Source of the DNA: a virus
IMG/VR virus record: IMGVR_UViG_3300044515_000009
Coordinates: 1-46,431 of that record
Length of the DNA stretch: 46,431 nucleotides
Direction: 5' to 3' (one strand)
Positions 1 to 6,496 of this stretch are shown piece after piece. Numbering within the stretch: position 1 is the stretch's first letter; each line of letters opens with the position of its first letter. The notes below the pieces were generated by a model. It saw only the letters and a program-made list of their open reading frames with translations. It had not been told where the DNA came from and made no database searches. Both the position numbers and the translations under genes were made by a program.

Positions 1-339
1 CCTGGCGTCCAGGGTGACCTGTCTGACCTATTCGACGACATGCTGGTGCGCCTGCTGGGCCGCACGCCGGACTTCCTTATCGTGCTCGATTACGAGTACT
101 GGACTGAAGCGACGCCGCTGCAGCGAGAGATCCTGGTGCACCACGAGCTCTTGCATGCGAGCCAGGCGAAAGACCTATTCGGCGCGCCGCGGTTCGATAG
201 GGACGGAAATCCGATGTGGGCATTGCGCCCGCATGACCTCGAGGAGTTCAACGACGTCGTGCGCCGCTATGGCGTTCACAGCGAGGACGTCGAGACGTTC
301 TTGAGGGCGATTACCGAGAATATGGAGGCGGGTACATGA
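1..339 (+). CDS. putative phage metallopeptidase (5' truncated)
   Basis: The frame is open from base 1, so the start lies outside the window; the first internal ATG is at 40. The zinc-protease signature HELLH (HExxH) is encoded at about 142-156, preceded by a hydrophobic strand ending in an acidic residue. This layout is typical of the small 'putative phage metallopeptidase' family often found near terminase genes. Known for the family: the two His residues bind zinc and the Glu is catalytic; its substrate in phages is not established. The stop overlaps the next start as ATGA, so translation is probably coupled. Family assignment is fairly sure, role unknown. Confidence 0.7.
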   Translation, partial: PGVQGDLSDLFDDMLVRLLGRTPDFLIVLDYEYWTEATPLQREILVHHELLHASQAKDLFGAPRFDRDGNPMWALRPHDLEEFNDVVRRYGVHSEDVETFLRAITENMEAGT

Positions 340-518
340 GCGAATTCGATACGATACGCGCTCAGATGGCCAAGCGTGTCACCGAGTTAGAGTGCGCTGG
401 CTTCGTGGTAACGCGTACGGAGATCAAGGCGCGTAACGGCCACGTGACGGCAGCTGACATATGGGTCGTCATGCCCAAGGTGTTGGACGGCCGCATAAAC
501 GTCAACGTCTCACAGTAG
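336..518 (+). CDS. small hypothetical protein
   Basis: A 60-residue protein whose ATG overlaps the metallopeptidase stop (ATGA), followed 8 bases later by the next gene. No recognised domain. The N-terminal half looks helical and charged, and the C-terminal half looks like beta strands. Coupling with its neighbours supports it as a real gene of the pre-terminase cluster. Confidence 0.55.
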   Translation: MSEFDTIRAQMAKRVTELECAGFVVTRTEIKARNGHVTAADIWVVMPKVLDGRINVNVSQ

Positions 519-526
519 GCGGTCGC

Positions 527-682
527 ATGAGAATCAAATCCATTGCCTTTATCTGCTGCCTGGTGACATGGGTTGTTGGGCTAGCCTATATCGCCATAAG
601 CAACCACCAAGACATGGGTTTCATGCTTGGGTTTTCGTCAGTGGTGGGTGCTCGGGCGATTCTTCACTTGTTTGACACGTGA
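527..682 (+). CDS. small two-segment membrane protein
   Basis: The ATG at 527 is preferred over an upstream GTG-type start at 461 because 461 would lie inside the previous gene. The 51-residue product begins with a basic residue pair and a hydrophobic stretch (about residues 4-24), followed by a second weaker hydrophobic stretch (about 30-48). It ends 3 bases before the next ATG. It is probably an inner-membrane protein; function unknown. Confidence 0.5.
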   Translation: MRIKSIAFICCLVTWVVGLAYIAISNHQDMGFMLGFSSVVGARAILHLFDT

Positions 683-685
683 TCC

Positions 686-1156
686 ATGCCTGACGTCTTC
701 GACCCCGACCGCATGTTCGACTTCAGCGAGGAACCAGGCTTCCCCGCTGAGCCGACGCCCGGGCCCGCTGTCGTCCCACAGGCGCCGCGCGCGCTCGAGG
801 CGCTGCCTGACTCAGATCAGCCTGTATCAGTCAATTACCTCGGCGAGGTCGCCGCGCTGCTGGCCGACTGCGAGCGGATCCGAAAGTACGCGATGCGGGT
901 CAATCGGAAGAGTGGCGAGACTGAAATATTCAACCCCATGTTATTCGAGAAGGCCGTCGCGCGGCGGCAGTCGATACTGGCGTCGGCGGTCAAACTGCAT
1001 CGGGATTTGATGAGCGACCACGCACAATCCGAGTTCTACCGGATAATGGTGCAGACGATCGCGCAGGAGAGTCCGTCGACAGCGCATCGGCTTATTTCGG
1101 CACTTAGATCAATAAATTCCCCGGTGTTGGAAGTAGTGGAGAGGGTAGCTGTATGA
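686..1156 (+). CDS. hypothetical protein, possible terminase small subunit
   Basis: A 156-residue protein. Residues 1-50 are acidic and proline-rich, probably disordered. Residues 55-150 are helical with many charged residues. The size, the helical core and the place a few small genes upstream of the large terminase fit a small terminase (DNA-recognition) subunit, but no helix-turn-helix signature was recognised, so this is inference from position. Its stop overlaps the next ATG (ATGA). Alternative: an unrelated conserved phage protein. Confidence 0.45.
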   Translation: MPDVFDPDRMFDFSEEPGFPAEPTPGPAVVPQAPRALEALPDSDQPVSVNYLGEVAALLADCERIRKYAMRVNRKSGETEIFNPMLFEKAVARRQSILASAVKLHRDLMSDHAQSEFYRIMVQTIAQESPSTAHRLISALRSINSPVLEVVERVAV

Positions 1157-1368
1157 CCTATTTTCACGCGCCCGCTACTCCGCTTGTACCGGATATCCGG
1201 GCATGGTCTAGATGCGCATACTGTGGCGCGGTGGATCGCATGTATTCGAGACAGGAACACCACAACAGGCCACTGCCAGGAGGGTTTACATGCGAGGGAG
1301 TGCTGAAGCCATGCGCGGCGCCGGCGGACGGAATACCAATCAGAAGCTTTGAAGGGGTAGCGGTATGA
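1153..1368 (+). CDS. small hypothetical protein with a CxxC motif
   Basis: A 71-residue protein overlapping the previous stop by ATGA and the next start likewise. It contains Cys-Ala-Tyr-Cys near residue 21 and further Cys and His residues downstream (QEHHNR, then two single Cys), compatible with a small zinc-binding fold. Function unknown. Confidence 0.5.
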   Translation: MTYFHAPATPLVPDIRAWSRCAYCGAVDRMYSRQEHHNRPLPGGFTCEGVLKPCAAPADGIPIRSFEGVAV

Positions 1369-1607
1369 GCAAGGCTGGAACTGCGCAGATCACCGAGGGC
1401 ACTGGTCCGCAATGGATCAAGTGTAGCGATGGTATGCCAAACGACTTAGAGCACGTATGGGCATACGATCCTACGGAGCCGGAAGGAAGCCGGGTTGTGC
1501 CAGCAAACCATTATCACGGTGATTGGACGCGTCTGTCGACGTGTACCGAGGGTACTCATGGATTGCATCCGACACATTGGATGCGAAAGCCGGAACCGCC
1601 GCGATGA
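1365..1607 (+). CDS. DUF551-like small protein
   Basis: An 80-residue protein with an N-terminal QWIKCSDGMP segment and a C-terminal THWMRKPEPP segment. This pairing (WIxCxDxxP near the start, HWMPLPEPP-like near the end) is the hallmark of the DUF551 family, common in phages and of unknown function. Start and stop overlap both neighbours as ATGA, so it is part of one translationally coupled string. Confidence 0.6.
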   Translation: MSKAGTAQITEGTGPQWIKCSDGMPNDLEHVWAYDPTEPEGSRVVPANHYHGDWTRLSTCTEGTHGLHPTHWMRKPEPPR

Positions 1608-1765
1608 ACTACGAACTGGCACTTGCCTCTCTGGTAGTGATCGTACTTCATTACCTGGGGATAGGCCGCGTGAGCGTCGGGGCAGTAATGTGGGCCACCT
1701 TCTGCGTGTTCATAGGCTATCTGGCTGGCGCGCTACGCGTCATTCACGTTGTGTTTCCGCCATGA
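1604..1765 (+). CDS. small membrane protein
   Basis: A 53-residue, strongly hydrophobic protein; two membrane segments are likely (about residues 4-20 and 25-47). The ATG at 1604 overlaps the previous stop and its own stop overlaps the ATG at 1762. An earlier in-frame start at 1523 would overlap the preceding gene heavily and is not preferred. It could be a small holin-like or other inner-membrane protein; nothing more can be said. Confidence 0.5.
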   Translation: MNYELALASLVVIVLHYLGIGRVSVGAVMWATFCVFIGYLAGALRVIHVVFPP

Positions 1766-2049
1766 ACGCTCAACCAACAACGATCGTGTACGAGGCGCTA
1801 CGGCAATACGAGGGGAGACCGTTTACTCCCGTGCTGGCAATTCTCATGACAGATGTGGCAAACAAGGCACTGCGAGACGCTGGGATAGATGTCATAGCGA
1901 CCGTTGGCGCTCGCCTGGCACCTAGCGGCACGGTGCAGGTTTCGTTCAAGAGGAAGGAGCGGGTGCCTGCATTCAGTGGGGGCACCGTAGAGATGATTAT
2001 GCCCGATGGCACTAAGGTGCCCATTGGGACCGTGGAGTCATTCGGCTAA
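1762..2049 (+). CDS. hypothetical protein upstream of terminase
   Basis: The ATG at 1762 overlaps the preceding stop (ATGA); one base separates its stop from the terminase ATG at 2051. It encodes 95 residues: an N-terminal helix followed by a strand-rich part (residues 40-90). No family recognised. Coupling to the terminase suggests co-expression in the packaging module. Confidence 0.55.
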   Translation: MNAQPTTIVYEALRQYEGRPFTPVLAILMTDVANKALRDAGIDVIATVGARLAPSGTVQVSFKRKERVPAFSGGTVEMIMPDGTKVPIGTVESFG

Positions 2050-2050
2050 T

Positions 2051-4123
2051 ATGGCATTCGGAGAATCAAACGCAGCCTTCGACTACCGCGGCGGGCTCGA
2101 CAACGCGATCGATAAGCTCGAGGTTCTGACCGGCTACCGAGTCGACATCAATGCGATCGGCAGCCAGACGTTCAGGCAGTGGTGTGAGGCTCTGGGTGCC
2201 GACGGCATGAAGATCGACGGCAAACCGTTTAGCCTGGCAGACCGGCCGGCGCTGATACCGCTATACGATGCGATCCCCTCAACGCCAGAAGAGGCGCGAC
2301 ACCTCACCATCATCTGCATGAAGGCAACGCAGCTCGGCATGACGGTTTGGGAAGTTCTGGCCACGGTGTACTGCGCAATCAAGTGGGCACCGGTCAATAT
2401 CGGCCTGTTCCTGCCAGATCAGGCCACGGCGAGTTTCAAATCGGAGCACCGGTTCATGCGCATCATGCGCAGTGTCCCGTCGCTGTATAGGCGCTTGGTA
2501 TCTCGCGCCGACGAGGATGGCAAGGAGCGTAAAATAGGCGAGGGTAACGTGCTGACGCGCGTGCTCGGCGATTCTCTGATGATGTTCCTATGGACGTCGG
2601 GTAAGGTGACCACCGAGAGTCGACCCATGGATATGGTCACGCTGGACGAGGTCCAGGAGATGACGCTAGACCAGATCGATAAAGCTAGCGCGCGCACCGG
2701 CGACAGTCATATCGACTTTCGGCTCATGCTATCCACAGCAAACATGCCGGACTTAGACATCGACTACCACTACACGATGGGAACTCAAGAGGTATGGCAC
2801 ACGCGCTGTTCGGCGTGCAATGAGCTATCGGACCTCTCGGACCCCATCGGCAACTTCCCCAAGCGGTCGATCACTTTCAACGAAGGGCAGATCGAAGGCG
2901 CGCCGCTGAATGACTACTGCTGGACGTGCCCCCTGTGCCGCGCGTGGATACCTGACCCGCAAGTCGGCGAGCTCGTTGTCAAGAATCCGGCCGCCGGCCC
3001 CAAACGCCGATCATTCCTCTACCCGCGCACGGTCAGTCCGCGTATCACGCCGCGCAAGGCAGCGGAAGGTTGGGCTCAGGCAAAGACCGGTGACCAGAAG
3101 AAATCCTTTTACAATCGCGTGCTCGCTCGCCCATACATCGATGCCGAGCAGCTGCCAGTCACCATGGCGCACTGCATGGCCGCAGTTGAGGCCGGCCGCC
3201 TAGCCGGCGTCGTGTGGAAAAAAGAGGCTAAATTCACGTTTGGCGGCATCGACCAGATGGGCTCTTTCAACGCGGTCATAATCAAGGAGCGTCTGCCCGA
3301 CGGGAGGCAGGCTGTCATCCACGTGGAAGCGGTATTTGATAACGACCCATTCGCGCGCTGCGGCGATCTGATGCGCATCTATGGCGTCCAGGTCATGGTT
3401 GTCGAGCAGTTGCCCAATGTGAACGACGCGCGGCGCTTCGCGAACAAATTTCCAGGTCGTGTATTCCTGGCCGGCTATGCGGATCTGCGGGACGATTTCA
3501 TGGTATGGGGCGACGACCTGACTAAGTCCGACCGTCGAACCGCCGAGAACGAGCGCACTCGCCATACCGTGACGCTGAACCAGTACAAGTGCATGCAGGC
3601 ATCCCTGTATCGAGTACGGGATTCGGTGTGCATCTTCCCCAATCCGGATGACCTCATTCAGGATGTAATCGCGGACGGCGCACCGCTGCGCCTCCCAATA
3701 TTGCGTGACTGGGTCTTCGTCCACTTTACCAAGACTGCGCTGGTGGTCGAGCAAAAGGATGATGAACGTAAACCGCGCGCACGCGTACTCAAGATCGGTA
3801 TAGACCCGCATTTCAGTTTTGCCAATATGTTGTGTGACGTAGCCTGGGCACGGTCCTATGGAACCGGCCAATTCATTTTACCATCGGGCGGCAACGACCA
3901 CGACGAGAAGAGAGCCGAGGCGGCCGCTCGAGACATGCCAGGCTTGCCCACTGGCGTCGTCAACATGTTCCACTCGAGCATACCGCCCGGTGACGTGTGT
4001 GGCCGATGCGAGGCATTCGAGGCGCTTACTGGCAGATGTAGGGAGCGAAACTTCATCGTTCAGGCTAAGGATCCGGGCTGCGAGATATTCGTGGCCAAGG
4101 CGGACGAATGGCCGCTGTCGTGA
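2051..4123 (+). CDS. terminase large subunit, GpA type
   Basis: This is the ATPase-nuclease that drives DNA into the prohead through the portal. The 690-residue length fits the lambda GpA-like family. Visible motifs: a deviant Walker A (K-A-T-Q-L-G-M-T, residues 91-98; the usual GKT/S is degenerate, as is common in GpA relatives); a Walker B M-V-T-L-D-E ending at residue 200; a zinc ribbon with C253/C256 and C290/C293/C296; and a C-terminal nuclease region with FGGIDQMGS (Asp strand) near residue 395. A Cys-rich tail (CGRCEAF...C...C) closes the protein. The ATG at 2051 is chosen over 2006, which would overlap the preceding gene. Confidence 0.88.
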   Translation: MAFGESNAAFDYRGGLDNAIDKLEVLTGYRVDINAIGSQTFRQWCEALGADGMKIDGKPFSLADRPALIPLYDAIPSTPEEARHLTIICMKATQLGMTVWEVLATVYCAIKWAPVNIGLFLPDQATASFKSEHRFMRIMRSVPSLYRRLVSRADEDGKERKIGEGNVLTRVLGDSLMMFLWTSGKVTTESRPMDMVTLDEVQEMTLDQIDKASARTGDSHIDFRLMLSTANMPDLDIDYHYTMGTQEVWHTRCSACNELSDLSDPIGNFPKRSITFNEGQIEGAPLNDYCWTCPLCRAWIPDPQVGELVVKNPAAGPKRRSFLYPRTVSPRITPRKAAEGWAQAKTGDQKKSFYNRVLARPYIDAEQLPVTMAHCMAAVEAGRLAGVVWKKEAKFTFGGIDQMGSFNAVIIKERLPDGRQAVIHVEAVFDNDPFARCGDLMRIYGVQVMVVEQLPNVNDARRFANKFPGRVFLAGYADLRDDFMVWGDDLTKSDRRTAENERTRHTVTLNQYKCMQASLYRVRDSVCIFPNPDDLIQDVIADGAPLRLPILRDWVFVHFTKTALVVEQKDDERKPRARVLKIGIDPHFSFANMLCDVAWARSYGTGQFILPSGGNDHDEKRAEAAARDMPGLPTGVVNMFHSSIPPGDVCGRCEAFEALTGRCRERNFIVQAKDPGCEIFVAKADEWPLS

Positions 4124-4623
4124 CTCGACAGTGCATCATGGCAGCCGACCCCGCAAGTGTCCCGCAAACCGTTTGGAACGCGCTCGCAGGCTTTATAGCG
4201 GGGATACTTGGGCTGCTCTACGCCTCGCTTGGGTGGTCCTATACCAGGCAGGTCAAGAAGAACGACGATGTGGCAAAAAAGCTAGAAGAGCTCGCGATAA
4301 AGGCGGAGTCGTTTGCATACGCTGAGGATGTGGCCAGTGACTACGTCCGCAAACAGGATTTCAATTCGATGGAAGTCAGGTTGGCATCCCTGGCATCGAG
4401 GCGTGAGCTGGTCGCTTACATGCGCGAGCACAAAGATCAGCAGCAGAGCCAGCATTTGGAGAACAAGGAAGTGATGAAGGCGTTGACCGCGGCATCCGAG
4501 CGGCGCGACGCACACGCTCAGGAGTTCAGGAAGGAGATGCGGGACAACCTACATCAACTCGCGCTCAAGGTCGAGTTTGTTTCGACGATTCAGAAGGCTC
4601 AAGGAGCTCCAGGTAGTTCGTGA
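4108..4623 (+). CDS. membrane-anchored coiled-coil protein
   Basis: A 171-residue protein (161 if the ATG at 4138 is used). The 4108 start has AAGG a few bases upstream but overlaps the terminase by 16 bases; 4138 avoids overlap but has no clear ribosome site. One transmembrane segment lies near residues 24-45, followed by a long, highly charged, probably coiled-coil region. This layout (one membrane anchor, soluble helix) occurs in some phage holin-associated or XhlA-like proteins. Its 3' end overlaps the end of the opposite-strand gene at 4565-5020 by 59 bases. Function unassigned. Confidence 0.55.
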   Translation: MAAVVTRQCIMAADPASVPQTVWNALAGFIAGILGLLYASLGWSYTRQVKKNDDVAKKLEELAIKAESFAYAEDVASDYVRKQDFNSMEVRLASLASRRELVAYMREHKDQQQSQHLENKEVMKALTAASERRDAHAQEFRKEMRDNLHQLALKVEFVSTIQKAQGAPGSS

Positions 4624-5020
4624 CGCCAGTCTGGCGGTGGCGGTGTCCCGTCTGCCGCATCGCATCGGTCGGTGACTCCCCCACCGAGACGGTATGCGGC
4701 GGCTGATGGGACACCCCAACCCGATCAACAGCCATCTTGGCGTCGTGCTCGGCAAGGATCTGCTGAATCCTGTTTCTAGCGTAACGGCTGCGCACCCGCC
4801 AAACCTTCGTCCTACCCCGGTTACCGCCGACGCTCTGAGCAGCGCGCGCCATAGCGCCGGGCCGGCCGTGGTGCTGTATAGACTCCATGCCTGATTGCAT
4901 GCCGGCCATCCACTGATCGCGCATGAGCTTGCTACCGGGAGTGTGGCCTGCATATGGGCATTCGTCAGCACTGCGCCCCTTGAGCGCAGTGGCGAACCCA
5001 TTGTCGTAGGCGATCGGCAT
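4565..5020 (-). CDS. Rmf/CrpP-like ribosome modulation factor domain protein
   Basis: Minus-strand gene, ATG at 5020, two bases after the stop of the upstream minus-strand gene. Residues 5-45 carry the pattern G-F..A..GRSADECPY (Cys21) followed about 13 residues later by QW..G, which matches the ribosome modulation factor pattern (GRS..CPY...QW..GW). Known for the family: RMF binds 16S rRNA and helps form inactive 100S ribosomes; the related CrpP fold is found on mobile elements. The remaining ~100 residues are Arg-rich and unrecognised, making it much longer than cellular RMF (about 55 residues). A role in host translation is inference. Confidence 0.55.
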   Translation of the reverse strand: MPIAYDNGFATALKGRSADECPYAGHTPGSKLMRDQWMAGMQSGMESIQHHGRPGAMARAAQSVGGNRGRTKVWRVRSRYARNRIQQILAEHDAKMAVDRVGVSHQPPHTVSVGESPTDAMRQTGHRHRQTGVTNYLELLEPSESSKQTRP

Positions 5021-5022
5021 AG

Positions 5023-5301
5023 TTACTGACTGCCATCCAGATGGAACGGGACTTGAAAGAAGCGTTCCCATGCCGCGCGGAATGTTTCGTCTGATCCGTG
5101 TCTTGTCCACATTGTCGTGTTCTGCAAATTACCGGCAATTATCATTTCACGAAGGCGGTCTCTGCGGATTTCCGGCGTCGTATCGCCTTGGGTCACGTAT
5201 CGGCCGGCGAAGCCAAGTCTCTTGATGAAGTGATGCTCACCGCTGGCATATTCAAGGCTGTGTACGGGGAATAGCACCGAGAGACGATAGCAAAGTGGCA
5301 A
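5023..5301 (-). CDS. hypothetical minus-strand protein
   Basis: A 92-residue reading frame immediately upstream of the Rmf-like gene on the same strand (two bases between stop and next ATG), so the two form a small operon running against the rest of the region. The start is uncertain: TTG at 5301 or GTG at 5277, neither with a clear ribosome site, and an in-frame stop (5314-5316) prevents extension. The C-terminal half is well formed (GDTTPEIRRDRL..., then TFRAAWERFF). No family recognised. Confidence 0.45.
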   Translation of the reverse strand: MPLCYRLSVLFPVHSLEYASGEHHFIKRLGFAGRYVTQGDTTPEIRRDRLREMIIAGNLQNTTMWTRHGSDETFRAAWERFFQVPFHLDGSQ

Positions 5302-5369
5302 TTTGGCGGCTACTCATTTATGATCAATAGGTAGGGTCAATAGATGCAGACACGGAGATGGGATAAATC
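5302..5369. promoter_or_regulatory. divergent intergenic region, candidate promoter
   Basis: This 68-base gap separates the minus-strand pair from the plus-strand genes beginning at 5370, so at least one promoter is expected here. A TATGAT hexamer at 5319-5324 resembles a -10 box for the plus strand, but no good -35 box lies at the usual distance. GGAGA near 5355 is the ribosome site for the gene at 5370. The promoter call rests mainly on gene orientation. Confidence 0.3.
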
Positions 5370-5567
5370 ATGAGATATATCGTTGTCGAAGGTTCACAAA
5401 CGGGACATTGCTGCTTTGGGGCGACAGTGGTCGATACGACCCGACCTGTCATGATGGGTCCCGAGGGAAAGGAGAAGCACTACAACAATGAATTCGAGCC
5501 GGTTTGTGAGTGCATGGAGGAAGACGACGCGAACATGATTGCGAAGGCACTCAACAAAGGGGAATGA
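5370..5567 (+). CDS. small hypothetical protein
   Basis: A 65-residue protein starting at an ATG behind GGAGATGGG. The N-terminal half is strand-like (RYIVVEG...CCFGATVVDT) and the C-terminal segment (CECMEEDDANMIAKALN) resembles the end of small phage proteins that close with an 'A..ia.aLN' helix. The stop overlaps the next ATG as ATGA. Function unknown. Confidence 0.55.
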   Translation: MRYIVVEGSQTGHCCFGATVVDTTRPVMMGPEGKEKHYNNEFEPVCECMEEDDANMIAKALNKGE

Positions 5568-5755
5568 CGATGTCCGCATCTAAGCGCCGGAGCGGCGGAA
5601 TAGAAATGGGTCGCACCAAGGTGCACGCTGTGCCCAATGGGTCGCCGATTGGAAAGCCCGTGGCGCGATGTAAACAGTCTGGGGCACGCATCGTAACCGC
5701 CGATGTGAACCTCGTCACGTGTAAGCGCTGCTTGAATCAACTTATGGGGAGATGA
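5564..5755 (+). CDS. small zinc-knuckle-like protein
   Basis: A 63-residue, basic protein with Cys pairs: CKQSG in the middle and VTCKRCLN at the C-terminus. The VTCKRCL ending is frequent in short phage proteins with a presumed zinc site. Start ATG 5564 (or 5570); start and stop overlap both neighbours (ATGA), so it is coupled to them. Function unknown. Confidence 0.5.
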   Translation: MTMSASKRRSGGIEMGRTKVHAVPNGSPIGKPVARCKQSGARIVTADVNLVTCKRCLNQLMGR

Positions 5756-5871
5756 CGATGGCCGGTAGTTACGAGCACATCAAGCGCGCCACGAAGCCGA
5801 CCGACAATACGGCGGAGTCGTATGGCGGGCGCCTACAAAGACATCGATACCGTAATGGCCAATCAATCTGA
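5752..5871 (+). CDS. tiny hypothetical protein overlapping the rtcB remnant
   Basis: A 39-codon frame starting MTMAGSYEH from an ATG that overlaps the previous stop (ATGA), with GGGGAGA just upstream. Its second half (from 5822) overlaps, in another frame, the rtcB-like remnant. The coupling and ribosome site argue it is translated, but the C-terminal half (rich in Arg and Tyr) looks like an accidental reading of the inserted rtcB DNA, so the present stop may be a by-product of that insertion. Confidence 0.35.
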   Translation: MTMAGSYEHIKRATKPTDNTAESYGGRLQRHRYRNGQSI

Positions 5872-5923
5872 CCTGGTCGACATCGTGGCCGATCTGCGGC
5901 AGATCGTTTGCGTCAAGGGATAG
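5822..5923 (+). pseudogene. rtcB: 3' remnant of rtcB (RNA ligase RtcB C-terminus)
   Basis: A 33-residue frame from ATG 5822 to TAG 5923 reads ...AYKDIDTVMANQSDLVDIV, then ends RQIVCVKG. This is the highly conserved C-terminal tail of the tRNA-splicing-type RNA ligase RtcB (typically AYKDIDxVMxxQxDLVexv..L.qVvCVKG). The catalytic ~370 residues are absent, and upstream codons in this frame do not resemble RtcB, so this is a fragment. It cannot be an active ligase. It is directly followed by tRNA-like sequence. Identification of the fragment is confident; how it came here is inference. Confidence 0.75.
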
Positions 5924-5924
5924 G

Positions 5925-6023
5925 ACAAGGCGCTTGAGCGCCGACCTAAAGTGCGGGTTCGACTCCCGCTCGCTTATCGAGGCTCGGAAGGACGGGAGGG
6001 TGGTTCGAATCCACGCATAAGTC
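5925..6023 (+). ncRNA. tRNA-like region with two T-arm motifs
   Basis: Just after the rtcB remnant lie a hairpin GGCGC-TTGA-GCGCC (5929-5942) and a perfect tRNA-type T-arm: 5-bp stem GCGGG/CCCGC around the loop TTCGACT (5953-5969). A second T-loop, TTCGAAT at 6004-6010, has a 4-bp stem. Flanking it, GCTTAT (5972-5977) can pair with ATAAGT (6017-6022), one pair being G-U, like a short acceptor helix. No full cloverleaf, anticodon arm or standard D-arm could be built, so these are tRNA fragments or tRNA-mimicking RNA rather than tRNA genes. Confidence 0.4.
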
Positions 6024-6041
6024 TCTGGTGAGACAAATGGT

Positions 6042-6146
6042 ACGGCTGGCCCGGCCGTCAACCCAAAGGCGGAATCCTTTGGAGGGCAACCTACCTAGAA
6101 TTTTCATCGTGACACGACGATGCGATCTCTCAATCGGGGAATCGCA
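6042..6146 (+). promoter_or_regulatory. hairpin-rich leader of the lysis-type genes
   Basis: Four perfect-stem hairpins follow one another: ACGGC/GCCGT (6042-6046 with 6054-6058, 7-base loop); CCAAAGG/CCTTTGG (6063-6069 with 6076-6082); CATCGT/ACGATG (6105-6110 with 6117-6122); TGCGAT/ATCGCA (6121-6126 with 6141-6146). The last holds the GGGGA ribosome site (6136-6140) in its loop and reaches the A of the start codon of the holin-like gene. This suggests translational control, but function is inferred. None has a T-tract, so they are not simple terminators. Confidence 0.4.
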
Positions 6147-6496
6147 TGGACAGTCACGCTCCTTGGTACAAATCCGCCACCTTTCAGGGTGTCATCGCAA
6201 TCCTCGTCGCGAGGATTCTTGCTCACTGCAATCTTTCTGGTGTCATCACCTCTGACCAGGGCGTTCAGCTAGTCAATGGTGTTCTCGACGCAGTGATACC
6301 CGTTGCATTGGCGTGGATTGCACATGGACGCGTCTCAAAACCCCTGCCGACTCTCACGCTCACCAAAGCAGCGGCCGATGCAGCCAATGCTGACACCAAA
6401 ACCGAGGGAAATCTTTATGCGCCTATCCAGCCGATCGCTCCGCCTGCTCCCATTGCTCCTGACAGCAGCGCTGGTGCTCCCGCTCCTAAGCCTTAG
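6146..6496 (+). CDS. holin-like membrane protein
   Basis: A 116-residue protein starting at ATG 6146 behind GGGGA. It has a WYKSATFQGVIA opening, a first hydrophobic helix (about residues 13-30), a second (about 44-60), then a basic turn (HGRVSK) and a long Ala/Pro-rich soluble tail. This architecture is common for phage holins that permeabilise the inner membrane at lysis. The following lipoprotein gene starts inside its 3' end in another frame (80-base overlap). Holin is the best guess; a different membrane protein is possible. Confidence 0.55.
   Translation: MDSHAPWYKSATFQGVIAILVARILAHCNLSGVITSDQGVQLVNGVLDAVIPVALAWIAHGRVSKPLPTLTLTKAAADAANADTKTEGNLYAPIQPIAPPAPIAPDSSAGAPAPKP

Noticed and set aside
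3200-3871. Minus-strand frame (223 codons)
   Set aside because: Lies wholly within the terminase gene, whose motifs are intact; no neighbours on that strand.
5925-6023. Complete tRNA gene
   Set aside because: Two T-arms fit the consensus, but no matching 7-bp acceptor stem with anticodon and D arms could be assembled around either.
5953-6023. Phage attachment site (tRNA 3' end as attP)
   Set aside because: T-arm sequences would suit this, but no integrase or lysogeny gene is in the window and the two T-arms do not form a normal tRNA 3' half.
5780-6061. Minus-strand frame of 93 codons across the tRNA-like region
   Set aside because: It reads the complement of the rtcB remnant and T-arm sequences; no start signal and no neighbours.
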